A DNA stretch of 64,000 nt from Rhabdophis nuchalis (GCA_039707465.1 CM077643.1:239852230-239916229); one strand, 5' to 3'; shown: positions 25,180 to 38,768, numbered from the stretch's first letter. The notes: generated from the letters alone by a model not told the origin. Numbers and translations: made by a program.

Positions 25180-25423
25180 TGCAGCATAACACTGGAACGC
25201 CTTGAGGAATATCAACCAAACTTGGTACACAGATGACTTACTTTCTGGAAGCAAATACTTTGGGGGGTAAGACACCCCTAACAGCCCTTGGGGAGTGTTT
25301 TCTGTTAAGATGCAGCCTGTTGTGACTTAAAATGGATTCTACTGTACTGCCTTAAAATGGATTCTATTGTACAGCACATTAGATTTGCCATGGTAACGGC
25401 TTCACAATACTCCATAAGGATTA
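25118..25423 (+). mobile_element. Helitron 5' portion with (TG)n
   Basis: Starts TCTTATATATATATATAAAA, then (TG)n at 25139-25178, then GGAACGCCTTGAGGAATATC and AACTTGGTACACAGATGACT, matching the copies at 5511 and 45100. The 3' end is replaced by a SINE at 25424. Confidence 0.68.
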
Positions 25424-25672
25424 AGGGACGTAGTGGCTAAGATGCTGAGCTTGTCAATCAGAAAGGTCGGCAGTTTGAATCCCTAGTGCCAGGTAATAGA
25501 GTGAGCTCCCGTTATTTGTCCCAGTCTGCCAACCTAGCAGTTTGAAAGCATGTGAAAATGCAAGTAGAAAAATAGGGACCACCCTTGGTGAGAAGGAAAC
25601 AGCATTCCATGCACCTTTGGTGTTAGGTCATGCTGGCCACATGACCACGTAGATGTCTTCGGACAGAGAAGT
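25424..25672 (+). mobile_element. tRNA-derived SINE, second family, 3'-truncated
   Basis: Reads GGGACGTAGTGGCTAAGATG and GGTCGGCAGTTTGAATCCC, collinear with 23501-23750. The GGGAACCTTTACC tail is absent. Confidence 0.68.
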
Positions 25673-25764
25673 TTGTCTTGCTAGAATCTGCCAGTTGAGG
25701 TTTTAACTGATGAGGTCTGCAACATACCCTCCCTGCCTGACACAATGGAATGGGCTGACATATG

Positions 25765-25975
25765 CTGCTTCAAGATGCTTTTACAGCCTTCTCTAAGCGG
25801 TTTACCAATTCAGCCTATTGCCCACAACAATCTGGGTTCTCATTTTACCGATCTTGGAAGAATGGAAGCCTGAGTTGACCTTGAGCAGTGAGAATTGAAC
25901 TGCGGAACTGCAGCCAGCAGTCAGCAGAAGTAAACTGCAGTACTGCACTCTAACCACTGCGCCACCACGGCTCAT
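25765..25975 (-). mobile_element. Sauria-type SINE
   Basis: The minus strand starts GAGCCGTGGTGGCGCAGTGG and carries the GTAAACCGCTTAGAGAAGG block. Confidence 0.75.
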
Positions 25976-26290
25976 AATTTTTTATTTATTTATTTTATTT
26001 TATTAAATTTATACCCCGCCCTTCTCCTTGTTAGGACCCAGGGCGGCGCACAGGCATTATTTAAGAACACAAAATACAATAAATATCTATTAAAATGTAT
26101 TAAATTAATAAACCCGTGGGACAAAATGGCTCCATGGGTAGTCTGGTGACATTAATACAAAACTGGAAGCTCACTACCTCCCAGACATCCTCCCATTGGC
26201 ACCTGGACAGCTGGGCTTCAACACCACGCTGCTCTCACCATAGATGAGATGGGACCTCTTGTCTCGTGTCTCGCCTTCTACCCCAGCAGA
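25976..26290 (-). mobile_element. LINE 3' end fragment (L2-type tail)
   Basis: Its TATTTATTTTATTTTATTAA and CCCGCCCTTCTCC..GGGCGGCGCACAGG blocks are the reverse complement of the L2 tail and match the 48604 copy. Confidence 0.65.
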
Positions 26291-26375
26291 TCCTAACAAT
26301 TCAGTGGCAGGAAAATGTAGGAGAAGAGCAGTCCCAGGAAGCTATTATTAAGTATTGCTCCACCTTCCACTGCAG

Positions 26376-26810
<435 letters not shown>

Positions 26811-26829
26811 CACTGCAGGTAGAAGATAA

Positions 26830-28171
26830 TAAGCTGGTTGCGACTGCTTGTGTGATTACTGTTAGATTAAAAACTGATTCTAAGTTCTAGCTGATGATTG
26901 TGAATGAAGTCCTTCAAGTCCTTCTCAGATATGTTTTTTTTCTCCTGAAAATAATCCATGCTTTTGTAGGCCTTTCTTTGAGGCATGCAGTGGGAAGAGA
27001 AATTGTAACAAGCCACAATTGGAGAGATGGAAAGCAGCATTACATGTGAGTAAGTTTCTGTGTATGGGTGAGTATGAGAAGGAAAGGTGGAGTATATTGG
27101 GGTATGAGTCAGGATGGCAGAGGCAGGAAAGGTGGGGTCTGTAAGGGTGTATGTCGAAATTCATGCATGCTGAAATCATAATTAAGTTAGAAATCACCAC
27201 CAAAAAAAATGATCACAGGACATGTTTGCCCATTGCTCACCAAACTATAGTTTACTAATTTAACTCAGTTGTCTCAGTTTACATATATTTACCTAGTATA
27301 AACTAAACAATTATATTTTTAGCCTAGTGTAGGGGGGTATCCATCTCAGAAAGAAAAGGATAGACACCACATCATGGATATGCTTTCAAAGTGCCTGGTT
27401 GGGAGTGATGGGTCATCAGGATTAGTAAGTCTGAATGTTTTGGAGCCTTTTCTAGAGGTTTAACATAACTATTTTGCCTTTTAATTCTCCCTTCTTCCCC
27501 CAACTATGATTTGAAATATCACCTTACTTCTCCTTCCACTTGCATCCAGGAAATGTTCCTTCTGTGAAATGATACACAGAATTGATCTTTCAGGGCCGTG
27601 GAAAAGAAAGACTCACCGCCTTATAAACAATTATAGTAAATGTCACCCTAGAAATCTAGTCTGTTTTGGAAGACAAACCATCTACTTCCTTGAAATGGAC
27701 ATTTTGAAAGAAAGCAAAAGAAAGCTCTGTGATGAGTGAAGATAGTAGGGGAAATTGTTTTCCGCTTTCCCACACTCAACATAATGTGAGAGATGCGTTT
27801 TTTTACTTTTCAATCTTAGTAACCAAAATGTCACATAACAAAACTCTCTATTGATGTTTGGGGGCTTATGAAGATTTATTTTGGACATCCGTCTTCAAGG
27901 TTGTTGTCTCAGAGTTTTGTGGTTTCTATGGTGTTTACTACGTGATTTCCTTGAGGTCTTGCCTAGGTTTCCCTCAGGCACTATGTCCTCTGCATGCGGT
28001 GGTTTGGCCCATTTCCAGATACAGCAAACATACCAACATTGTGAACATGTCATCCAGGGACAGTAGATGAGTCATATGCTAACCTTGGACAGAAAGGGAA
28101 AGATCAATCAACATCTGTTTTCTAACATAGGCCTCTCTATAACCTCCAGACTCAGTAAGTTTACCTTATAA
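26830..28171. other. Single-copy spacer
   Basis: No repeat family, exon or structured element recognised. Confidence 0.35.
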
Positions 28172-28635
28172 CCGTCATGGCGAATCTATGGCACGTGTGC
28201 CGCAGATTGCACGCAGGGCCTTCTCTGCAGACATGTGAGCCATCGCCCCAGCTCAGCTACAACAAACATGTGCTTGCACTTCCCTCTAGTCAGCTGGTTT
28301 TTTGGTCTCTGCCGCGTATGCGTGGGGAGTGAGGTGTATGCAGGAAACGTGTGTGCATATGCGGGGTGGCAAGGGAGGCTCACATGTGCATGTGTGGGGG
28401 GTTGCACGTGCATGCAGAAGGGTGGGGTGCATGTGTGGGGGTCACGTGTGCATGTGTGGGGGTCGGGGGAAGCAGGAGATGTGCACATGCGCACATGCGC
28501 AGGGGCAGGAGAGTGCAGGGGAAGCATGCGCATGTGTGAGGAGGTGGGGCATGCAGGGGGTGTTGTACACACATTGCATTATGGGTACATGTGTGGGCTT
28601 TTGACACACGACAACAAAAAGGTTAGCCATCCCCG
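28172..28635. mobile_element. hAT MITE, family 1, with CATGTGTGGGG-rich interior
   Basis: Ends CCGTCATGGCGAATCT and AAAGGTTAGCCATCCCCG with flanks CCTTATAA / TCTTATAA. The interior is a tandem array of GCATGTGTGGGG-like units, which explains several overlapping open frames on both strands. Confidence 0.8.
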
Positions 28636-28738
28636 TCTTATAATATGAAGTGCTGGAAGAATGATGGCAAATGAAGGACAATATTTGGTTTCTATCAAAA
28701 AGAAGGTGCTGAAAAAACAAGATGGCAACTTTCAGATC

Positions 28739-28741
28739 GGC

Positions 28742-28776
<35 letters not shown>
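28739..28776. repeat. (TGTC)n/(TC)n microsatellite
   Basis: A short TGTC run followed by TC dinucleotides. Confidence 0.9.
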
Positions 28777-29211
28777 ATGGAATTATTGTGTAGAATAATT
28801 TTATTATTATTACACGTTGCTTGCAATTGTTTACCACCTCGGGATTTGTTTTCTAATTCTGAAATGTTTGTCAATAACTAAAATAAATTTTGTCTGGAGA
28901 AAACTCCCCAAACGCTCTCAGGAATACACCCAAAGCCGTCAGCCACTGAGGGTGGTATCCCTACCCTGGCTGAACATCTGATTTCTTTGTTAGATTTTTA
29001 TCTGGCTTTTTCTTAGAAGCTCAAGAGGTGTACCAGCCACTGTGAATAAACCCCACTGAGTAATACTCTTATCACACGGTGTTCAAAACGTCCACCATAT
29101 CCTGCCCAATTTGCACAAGCAGAAGATCACAAAGCAGATTGAGGTGTTTCCATCATTTTGATGAAAACTTAAGAACCTGTTGATTCCTCTGGACGTGTGA
29201 CATGAGTTAGT

Positions 29212-29746
29212 CCCAGGTCAGAGTACCCAAAGTGCGTGCACGCCCCCGCAAATGCACGTGTCCGTGCCCCAATCCCCCAAATGCAATGCAAGTGCCCCCC
29301 CCAGCGCATGTACCCCAGCGCATGTCCGTGCCCCAATCCCCCAAATGCAATGCAAGTGCCCCCCCCAGCGCATGTGACCGTGTTCCCAGCACATTCCCCC
29401 CCTGCACATGCACCCCCCCCCCATTTTGGCTTCTAGTAGGAGGCTTCTCATGCGCAAAACAAGGCACAGAGGGTGGACAGACCGTCGCTATTTCCGTTGT
29501 TTCTTCCCAGTGCGCCTAGGCTTTCTCCTCCATTCCTGCCTTCCTGATCTGAACAGGATCCCCCCAGCAGGCCCAGGCTTCGTCCTCCATTCCTCCCTCC
29601 CATGCTGTGAAGGCCCCGCAGCAGACCCGAAGACTAGCTGGCCAGCGGAGCAAGCGCAGTGGACATGGGCTGGGTGACAGCTGGCGTGTCTGGAGAGAGG
29701 GCTCTGTGTGCCACCTGTGGCACGCATGCCGTAGGTTCGCAATCAC
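29212..29746. mobile_element. hAT MITE, family 1, with an internal tandem duplication
   Basis: The right end TGCCGTAGGTTCGCAATCACAG is clear and the left end is degraded near AGTCCCAGG. The segment GTGCCCCAATCCCCCAAATG occurs twice about 70 bp apart (near 29263 and 29329), a local tandem duplication. Confidence 0.62.
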
Positions 29747-29759
29747 AGTCCTAGTGATC

Positions 29760-30933
29760 TATCAGAATGCCACCACAATATCCATGTTGGCCATGAAGCC
29801 TTGAATCCCTTCACACACATAAACCTTGGCAAGGATATCAATATCTCCTGAGACTAAACTTGCACCATGTCTGAGAAGAACCTCTGAAAGTTCAGGTAGA
29901 CAAATCAGCCGTCTCTCAAGCATAAACTGATCACAACTGTTTATCATTTTCAGATAAGAGACTCAGATATTAGATATATTCTTTCTAATTTTAGCTGCAA
30001 GGTCTTCTATTGGAGAGAAGAGTTAGAATCCTACTACTTTTCATCCAAAGGTGAACAATCTTCTCAATAAAATAAAGGATGCAATTTTTAATTATCTCTT
30101 CCCTACATTATTTAGATTTATTAGGAATCTTTTGGGAAGGATTGCGGAAAGGGGGAGGGGGGGTGAAGGAAAGAAGAGAAATGGATGAAAATTGACCCTT
30201 TCTCATTAGCAGAAAAAAGCCTAATTTGATTCTATGGCAAGAAATATTTTTGGAATATTGGGAAAAAATAGATAAATTTATAGTACTAGACTGCTTAGTA
30301 TTTAATGGCTTATTTCTTTTGGACAGAATCACCAGCAACTAAAAATCACAATTGGAATTGGAGTCGGATCTGCCCTGTTCCTCCCTTCTCAATCTGTCCT
30401 CAATTTTTTGACCTTTAGATAGAGGTTCACTTGAAGTTAGTTTGGAAGCAGATTTTTTTGGAAAAGACGGATTTAATAGGATGAGATAAACATTAAGTTG
30501 GAAGCTTATATACCACATGTTTAGAATAAAGGAAACTCAAGTCCAAAAGTTTAGGGCACCATGTGAGGGCTGGAGCTTACTTGGTGGGAATTAAGAACCA
30601 TTATGTTAACATGAAAAAAAGGTTGGCCTTTAAGGCTGAGAAGCAAATGGCTAAGCATCTGTTGACTCAAAACAAGTTAATCTTCCGTGATTATATGACC
30701 TCTCCTCAGCCAGCATAAAAGCTACTTATGGTAACATGTCCTTGTAGATTCTGAATGGGTTGAGTTGCTGAAGAGAGGAGATTTATTGCTGGGCCTGAGA
30801 CATTCTAATTTCAGGACAGTATGTAATAAGTTTGAAGGATTCATGTTTATGGCGCAGGAGTTCAAATGTTTGGCACCATCACTCATCACGAGTCTTCTTC
30901 CTGCAATCTTCCCAATACATTTATATGTTACGG
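29760..30933. other. Single-copy spacer
   Basis: Nothing recognised. Frames are short and no paired splice sites were found. Confidence 0.35.
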
Positions 30934-31186
30934 CAGAGGTGGGTTGCTCCCGGTTTGGCCCAGTTCGGCCAAACCAGTGGTAGAATTGTGGCCTGGGTCA
31001 CAGAACCGGCAGTGACCAAGGCTGGCCACACCCCCGAACTGGTTCCCCAATCTCTTATGCCGTTGCTGACATGTTTCTGCGCATACGCAGAACAATTTTT
31101 CCTGAAATGCATATGTGCCAGCAGCACACAGTAGGTGCGTGCGCAAGCAGCGAACCAGTACTGACCAGTGTAGGAACCCACCCCTG
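30934..31186. mobile_element. hAT MITE, family 2
   Basis: A 253-bp element with ends CAGAGGTGGGTTGC and GGAACCCACCCCTG, flanked by TGTTACGG / TGTTACAG. Confidence 0.82.
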
Positions 31187-31274
31187 TGTTACAGATGTAG
31201 TTGATAGCAGTATGGGAAGGAGGTTTTGGTTCAATGTGACTGCACAGAATCACACAGGTACAAAAAATAGGATA

Positions 31275-31340
31275 CCTAGCTACCTACCTACCTAATTAGC
31301 CAGCTAGCTAGCTAACTAACTAACTAACTAAATAAATAAA
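31275..31340. repeat. CTAC/CTAG/ACTA/AATA simple repeat
   Basis: Consecutive short runs of related tetramers that shift unit along the tract. Confidence 0.9.
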
Positions 31341-32784
31341 TTTTACTTTAATACAGTATTCTGCTTGCATTTTTAAACATAATATTGATGTCGTATGATG
31401 GAAAGAGCTTACGTACTTCTCCTGCTCACCAGTGCTACACCTGCTAAGTCAAGCTGATAGCAAGCAAAATCTTACCACTGCCCCAAGGAACTGTTAGGTG
31501 TCTTTACATGGAAAGCAATGTCTATCTCAATTCTCGAAATGTAAAAGAAAATTTGAAATAGCAGCTTTCATTTCAGTGATCCTGGAAAATATGCCCACGT
31601 CGTCTTAGGAAGCATCTGAAGCACTCTATAATTAAAGTGTTGCAATGTGATCCTTTCTAAAATCTTTCTAACTTTCTTTCTCACGCCCTTAAACATTTTT
31701 AAAATAAGAGGCGTGTTTTGTGAAAAAGGGCACATCTTGTAAGCGCTAAGACTGCTTCATTCTGTGGAGAATTTTGGATCTTAGAGTTGTTAATCCTTTA
31801 AATGGTTATGGGCATGTTTTATTTCCCATTATTTGTGTGCTTCTTTTTATAGGAGGAAACGAGGCAGTTGCTCCCTCTTAGGGAAAATGGGCACTTGCCC
31901 TGAGAAAAAAATGTTCCTGTGTTCCTGTCCCTTTTTACTAATATGAGAAGCACTGCAAAGAATCTGTCAAAGGTCATATGTCATCTCTAAATGTATGGCC
32001 CACAGTAGTAAAACAAAAACAAAACAGCACCATGGTTGTTAAGAAATGGGTGCGTTGGTTAGCTGGGTAAACTATTCCCGTCTCCAAACAATATAAATTG
32101 GTCATACCACTAAAATAGTTTTGAACTGAAAGCCCACAAAAGGATCCCAGACTCAACTAACTTATGTGGAAACTGTGGAAGTACAATATGATACTCAACC
32201 TTAGAAACCCAGCTGTTTCTGCAGCTACTCAGAGTGCAATGTCTGAAGCTATTTTAAAGTAAAAAGTTCATTTAGAAGGGGAAGGGGAGCATGCTGAAGT
32301 GCTTCAACAGTTCTTCTCAATTTCTCAACTGAGATGCACTTCCACTCTTGTTTGCTGAAAACGTTGCTGCCATGCAATTTATTTGCGTTCATCGATGATC
32401 CCTAAGCTGTTGGTCATGTTCTCCAGCTTTGTTTCTTGTCGTCTTTTAACATGCCGGCATTTGCCAATCATGATGTTGCAGCAGGATCAGGGAGCGTCTG
32501 ACCACCAGGACTCCGGTGGCCTCTTTAGACCGCTTTGCTGGCCCCAGCCTTTATCTCCATTCTGGTCTAACACGAGTTTAATAGAGTGTTTTGAAAAACC
32601 AGATGGGAGTCATAAAGGGAACTGAGTCTCTTGTGACCTTTCCCAAGAGCAGTGTTTGGTCCCATCATTTCACTGTTCATTATTGCAGCAAAATTGGAAA
32701 CAGCAATAGAAAAAAGTATTCCCTACAATACTAGCTGGGCTATAGCAAAAGAAATTCCACCCAACAGGCCCTGTGCCTAGCCGC
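31341..32784. other. Single-copy spacer
   Basis: No repeat or gene recognised. Confidence 0.35.
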
Positions 32785-33362
32785 AAAAAGTGACTTACGA
32801 CTCAAAATTCAGTCAGTGGGCAACCGATTCATATTTATGAGTGTCATGGGTCTGGGGTCCCCTTTTGCAACCTTCTGAGACGCAAAGACTATGGGGAAGC
32901 CAGATTCACTTAACAACCATGTTACTAATTTAACAATTGCTGGGATTCACTTAACAAATGTGGCAAGAAAAGTCATAAAATGGGGCAAAACCAGTGGGGG
33001 GCTCCGAATCCCGTCACAACCGGTAGGCTGCAACGGGGTCGGGCATCCACTACATGCACATGCGCTGTACATGCATGAGTACCACCACCCTGCGATGTTC
33101 CAGCTTCTCGGAGCGTCGCACAGGCACCATATGCTGAGTGCGCATGCGCAAATGGCTCAGTTGGGTCAAATACAGGTAATGAGGTGGGCGGGCATGTGGG
33201 CCTCTGCAGCATCGCACCGGAATGGTGCCTGCTGCTCCCAGCAGGCACCAGTATGCCTGTACTGGGGCATACCGGCCGTAACCCACCACTGGGCAAAACT
33301 CAACAAATTTCTCACTTAACAAGATAAATTACTGGCTCAGTTGAGGTCGTAAGGGCTACCTG
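32785..33362. mobile_element. TA-type MITE split by a hAT insertion
   Basis: Bases 32785-32991 and 33292-33362 together match the family of 12088-12482: TTCACTTAACAACCATGTTA on the left and CTCACTTAACAAG, TTGAGGTCGTAAGG on the right. The family-2 hAT at 32992-33291 interrupts it, so this MITE is the older of the two. Confidence 0.7.
32992..33291. mobile_element. hAT MITE, family 2, nested
   Basis: A 300-bp element with ends CAGTGGGGGGCTCC and GTAACCCACCACTG and a perfect 8-bp duplication GGCAAAAC (32984-32991 and 33292-33299). Confidence 0.87.
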
Positions 33363-33609
33363 CAGTTTTCTTTGTAATAGCATGAACATGAAATAGGCTT
33401 TGGGGGCTTTTGGGGGGCTAAAAATAGAATAGGAGCAGAAGAAGCTGACTAAGAATGAGAAGGAAAAGAACATGTCCACATCACCCTGATATGTACAATA
33501 GGTGCTCCCTGACCATTTCCACTACTAGTCCCTTGGCCTTCTTTTGCCACCAGTGGTAATGAAGAGTAACAGATTTTATGGATTGTTGAGACTTTTGGTC
33601 AATGGTGTT

Positions 33610-33880
33610 AAAATGCAGGGATGGGCAGGGGGACTATTTTAACACACCCTCGGGGTGTGTGTTCTGTTAAGATACAGCCTGTTGTGCCTTAAAATGGCTT
33701 CTACCATACTGCCATACAATGTCTTCTACTGTACAGTGCAGTGGAGTTGCCATGGTAATGGCTTCACAGTACTCCACAAGGGGCCTCCCTCTGGTAAGGG
33801 AGAAAATCCAACATTAGAAACCCTGTCTAATACAGGATTAGGATAAATAAATAGCCGGGCAACGCCGGATTATCAGCTTG
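33610..33880 (+). mobile_element. Helitron 3' portion
   Basis: Ends with hairpin CCGGGCAACGCCGG, ATTATCAG and CTTG, a one-base variant of the CTRR terminus. The body is shared with the 5511, 25118 and 45100 copies (GTTAAGATACAGCCTGTTGT; GCCATGGTAATGGC). Confidence 0.7.
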
Positions 33881-34470
33881 CATTTGATAAAAACTGAAGA
33901 AACTTTGACTTGATGTTGCATATACAAAGAGCAAATATTGCCCCTTCTCATTTTTACTTCCATATATTACTGTATTTAAGTGAATTTCAAATAAAGAACG
34001 TTGTCTAAAAACAGCCACTGTGCTATTCTGCAAGTTGGTAGGCTGGGGAAAGCAGTTTATATTCTCTAAAACTTTTCCACTACAATTCCAACCATTTCTT
34101 GTTTTTCTCATGCTTCTCCTTGCATAAGAATCTCCACAGATTTAGTCTTAACTGAACTGTTCTTTTGTAATACTCCAGCGAAAGGAGAACCATCTGGTGC
34201 TCAGCAGATATTCAGAATTATAGTTCCCACAATTACCATTGGCTGAAAATACTGGCTGGGGTTTGTGGAATGTGTAGTACAAAATATTTTCAGAGCACCA
34301 ATATGGCTACCATTATTTTACCATAGTGCAGGTTGGAAAACAGCCTTCCATTCCTTCTGCATCCAATCATCTGTGCAGCTGGCCAAAATCAACCTGTTTC
34401 CTCTATCACATATTTTAAAAATGTAGCAATTTAAAGAAATCGCTAAGGTAAGATTAGACTTCATACAGTT
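33881..34470. other. Spacer upstream of the L2 copy
   Basis: Nothing recognised. Confidence 0.3.
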
Positions 34471-34484
34471 CTGGATGTGACAAT

Positions 34485-36425
34485 TTGTTTAGAATAACCT
34501 GCTCCCTCCTTCAACAGAGGCCGCGGGAAGCTCTTTTGCAGGGCTGGGCAGAGGAATTTGGATGTTATCTGCAGGATAAAATCGCTCAGATCCGTGACGA
34601 GTTGACCTCCGATGAGATTGGTCCAGGCGGGCAGGTGGAGGCAGGTCTTGAGACTGTTTTCTGGGATGAGTTTGACCTTGTTTCTCCCGATGACATGGAC
34701 AGGTTACTTGGGCAGCTGAATGCCACCACATGTTTATTGGACCCGTGTCCCTCCTGGCTTGTACTGGCATCCCAGGAGGTTACACGAGGCTGGCTCCTGG
34801 GAATAGTGAACGCTTCCTTGAGTGAGGGGTTCTTGCCAGCCACCTTGAAAGAGGCGGTGGTGAGACCCCTCCTCAAGAGGCCTTCCCTGCACCCAGCAGA
34901 GCTGGCTAATTATCGTCTGGTCTCCAACCTTCGCTTTTTAGCGAAGGTTGTTGAGAGTGTGGTGGCACGACAGTTCCCCCAGCACCTGGAGGAAACTGTC
35001 TATCTAGAACCGCGCCAGTCCGGCTTCCGGCCTGGGCACAGCACGGAGACGGCATTGGTCGTGTTGGTGGATGATCTCTGGAGGGCTTGGGATAGAGGTC
35101 ATTCCTCTATCCTGGTCCTATTAGATCTCTCAGCGGCTTTCGATACCATCGACCATGGTATCCTATTGCACCGGCTGGAGGGGCTGGGGGTGAGAGGCAC
35201 GTTCTACGGTGGTTCTCCTCCTTCCTCTCCGACCGGTCGCAATTTGTGTTGGCAGGAGGGCAGAGGTTGACGTCGAGGCCCCTCACGTGTGGGGTGCCTC
35301 AGGGGTCGGTCCTCTCGCCCCTCCTGTTCAACATCTACATGAAGCCGCTGGGCGAGATCATCCGTGGTTTTGGGGTAGAGTTCCATCAGTACGCTGATGA
35401 TACTCAGCTGTACATCTCTACCCCTAACCACCCCAACGATGCCGTCGAAGTGGTGTCCCAGTGTCTGGAGGCCGTGCGAGTCTGGATGTGGAGGAACAAA
35501 CTCCGACTCAACCCGTCCAAGACTGAGTGGCTGTGGTTTCCGGTGTCACGATATAGTTAGCTGGCTCCATCTCTGGCTATTGGGGGTGAGTCACTGGCCC
35601 CCGCGGTTAGGGCTCGCAATCTGGGTGTCCTCCTGGATTCTCGGCTGTCCTTGGATGACCATGTGGCAGCCGCGGCCAGGGGAGCCTTTTATCAGGTTCA
35701 CCTGATCCGCCAGTTGCACACCTATCTAGATCGTGACGCCTTACGCACAGTCACTCAAGCGCTCGTCACCTACTGCAATGCTCTCTACATGGGGCTCCCC
35801 TTGATGTGCACCCGGAGACTCCAGCTAGTCCAGAATGCGGCCGCGCGGGGGATTCTGGGAGTTTCTCATTACTCCCACGTAACAACTCTCCTGCACGAGC
35901 TGCACTGGCTGCTGGTGGCCTTCCGGGTGCGCTTCAAGGTGCTAGTGACCATCTTTAAAGCGCTCCATGGCACGGGACCTGGCTACTTGCGGGACCGCCT
36001 CCTACCACATACCTCCCTTAGACCTGTCCGCTCCCACAGAGTGGGCCTCCTCAGGGTGCCATCCGCCGGACAATGCCGATGGGTGGCCCCCAGGGGGAGA
36101 GCCTTCTCTGTGGTGAGGCCTGCCCTCTGGAACGACCTACCCCCCGATCTTCGTACCATCATGGACCTACACCTCTTCCGCTGGGCATTAAAGACACATC
36201 TATTTCAAGAAGCCGGCCTGGCTTAATTTTAATGGATAAAGTTTTAATTGATTTTAACCTTTTGTAATTCAAATTTTTAGCACAGACCCTGATTTAATTC
36301 CGTTTTCAACTGTTATATATTGTATTGTTTTGTATATGTTTTTATATTTCTGTGCACCACCCTGAGTCCCCTCAGGGAGATAGGGCGGTATACAAATTCG
36401 ATAAAATAAAATAAATAAATAAATT
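34485..36425 (+). mobile_element. L2-clade LINE, 5'-truncated, reverse transcriptase broken by frameshifts
   Basis: The first frame (34485-35270) covers the region before the polymerase and the start of the RT domain (LDLSAAFDTIDHGILLHRL). A second frame (35246-35560) carries CGVPQGSVLSPLLFN and the catalytic YADDTQLY at about 35390-35413. A third (35651-36226) carries the C-terminal domain (FSVVRPALWNDLPPDLR). At least two frameshifts separate them, so it is dead. The 3' UTR ends with a CACCCTGAGTCCCCTCAGGG block, GGGCGGTATA and an AAATAAATAAAT tail at about 36425. The endonuclease domain is missing. Confidence 0.9.
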
Positions 36426-36696
36426 TCCATGGTAAATGCAAGTGTTTCCCACAATTTCAATTCATGGATCCTTCACTGCAGGGAGGAATCTTCCAAAACA
36501 GTCTTGCCTATTTCACTGATAGCAATAGTTTATTGATATTGAATGACACCTGAAGAAATTCCTTAGTATTGGTAAATCAGTCTATTCTTCTGTCTAATTG
36601 CAACTGAGAAACCAATATTATCAGCTGGTTTTTTTAAAAAAAATCTTTAAATCATTTGGAAAATCCGTCTTTGTAGCAACATGAGTATTTTTGGTG

Positions 36697-36910
36697 CCAT
36701 GGTGACACAGTGGTTAGAGTGCAGTACTGCAGGCTACTTCTGCTGACTGCTGGCTGACTGCAATTTGGCAGTTCAAATCCCACCAGGCTCAAGATTGACT
36801 CAGCCTTTCGTCCTTCCGAGTTGGGTAAAATGAAGACCCAGACTGTTGGGGGCAATATGCTGACTCTGTAAAACCGCTTAGAGAGGGCTGTAAAGCACTG
36901 TGAAGTGGTA
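36697..36910 (+). mobile_element. Sauria-type SINE
   Basis: Starts GGTGCCATGGTGACACAGTG (tRNA-like head) and ends in GCTGTAAAGCACTGTGAAGT before an AATAAT tract. The open frame over it is incidental. Confidence 0.78.
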
Positions 36911-37140
36911 TATAATAATAATAATATAATAATAATAATATTTAATTTCTGGACCGCTCCCTCTCCCCAAGGGGACTCGGAGCGGTGCACAGGGAAAATT
37001 AAAACAATAAATATACAAAACAGTTAAAAAACACATTAAACAATAAGACCCTGCGCTAAAATTCCCCAAAACCAATCGCTAAAACCCTAAACCCTATAAT
37101 ACTGTGGTAAGAGGCTACCCTAGGCCGGCCAGGCAGAAAA
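36911..37140 (-). mobile_element. L2-type 3' tail fragment
   Basis: TTTAATTTCTGGACCGCTCC and GGGACTCGGAGCGGTGCACA are the reverse complement of the L2 tail. It starts directly at the 3' end of the preceding SINE. Confidence 0.68.
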
Positions 37141-37447
37141 AGTGCGTTTTCAATTATGTCTAAATCCTATTGCTATTAGAGATGTCAAACCTGGATTTTA
37201 TGTTGTTATTATTCAAATCACCGGGAAATACATAAACTATATTACAGATGGGGATATTAATTCACTCCTGTTAATATACAAAGATATCCACCACCACCCT
37301 CCCCAAAGAATGAAGCAGCTCCTCTCTGGGCTGCTTTCTGCTTTCTACCGTTCACTGAATAAAGTTATACACATCTTTGGGCCCATGAATTCCCATGTAT
37401 GAAAAATAAATAAATAAATAAACACGGAAATCTTTTAACCTATATAG

Positions 37448-37797
37448 CAGTGATGGCGAACCTATGGTACGGGTGGCACATGGAGCCATTTCTTAGGGCA
37501 CGCGAGGTGTTGCCCTGTCAGCTCCAGTGCGCATGTGCGCACTGGCCAGCTGATTTAGGCCTTCTTTTGAGGCCGTTTTTCGTCCTTTGGAGGATCCAGG
37601 GAAGCTCCTGAAGCATCTGGAGGTGGGGGGGAGGCTGTTTTCACCCTCCCCAGCCTCTTAGAAAGCATCTGAAGCCTGGGGAGGGTGGAAAAAGTGTGCC
37701 AAGAGCAGGGGGTTGGCACATAGCATTATGGGTGTGGCACGCCCACATACGACCCCCCTGCGCTCACCCCGCTTTTGGCACACAAGCCAAGTCACTG
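37448..37797. mobile_element. hAT MITE, family 1
   Basis: A 350-bp element starting CAGTGATGGCGAACCTATGG and ending GCCAAGTCACTG, with a perfect 8-bp duplication CTATATAG (37440-37447 and 37798-37805). Confidence 0.88.
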
Positions 37798-37805
37798 CTA
37801 TATAG

Positions 37806-38768
37806 GAATAATTCTATCTCTCATTTCGAAGTTGAACTGCAAATCCTCAAGAGTAAATGATGGGGATTAAACAATAGAGATTGTTTGGCCAACAGCTCAG
37901 TTTCACTGAGTTGACAGTCAAAAGCATGAGAGAAGTTTGAGTTTCAGGAAAGTCATTTTTCACGCAGTGTAGCTACAGAAAGTCAAGTATATATTGTTAG
38001 ATTGCTGTTCTAGGCAATCAGTTATGTCCCCAACTTAACATTGGAGAAATCAATTTTGTTGTAAACAAGTACAATGACAATAAAGATTATACTTATCAGT
38101 CTGATTAAATTAAATTAAAAGGGTTAATGCTTATCTATGGAATCTGTTCTCTCCTCATGGTAGAGAAATCCTCTTGAATGCACTCATTTGGAATATTCAA
38201 CATTGCTTTCATATTAATATTCTATTTGTAAGCATCACATTGCTACTCTTGTTCTATTCTTAATTTTTTTTTAAACTTTAGAGCCACTGTTAAATACCAG
38301 GATAGACACATAGGACAAATACAAACTCATTGCGATCATAAGTTGTGTGTTGTAATGTGCAAAATTGTTTCACGCAGCCTGTGAACAGTTATCACAAATC
38401 AGAAGCTTGCAGTCATGTATATTACTGTGGAAGCCAGGCTGGGAGATGATATGTGGGTCACATGGCTACCATTAAAACTGAATATATGCATTTGTTCCCA
38501 ACAATCTTATCATAACTAACAGCTCTGCACTTCAGAAAGATCTTCCTTATTCAAGTATGCTAAAGCCTAGACTAATAGATTCACCCATGGCTGTAATTCT
38601 AAGCAGGAAATAAATATTGCTCTCAGCAGCTACTGGGGACTGGCTTGCGAATTGTAGCAGTGCAAGGGCCTTTGAAGTTAACATTGCATTTTCAATGCAA
38701 ATAATCCAGAGCTCGCCTTCCCCCCTCCTCATTTAAGGCTGTCCAGCGTTTCTGCTTAAAGACCTACC
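37806..38768. other. Single-copy spacer
   Basis: AT-rich, nothing recognised. Confidence 0.35.

Noticed and set aside
28186..28720. Cys/His/Met-rich frames that looked like possible secreted or metal-binding proteins
   Set aside because: They are six-frame readings of a GCATGTGTGGGG tandem array in a hAT MITE.
36697..36910. Possible tRNA gene
   Set aside because: The tRNA-like head is followed by the conserved Sauria SINE body, and no full cloverleaf forms.
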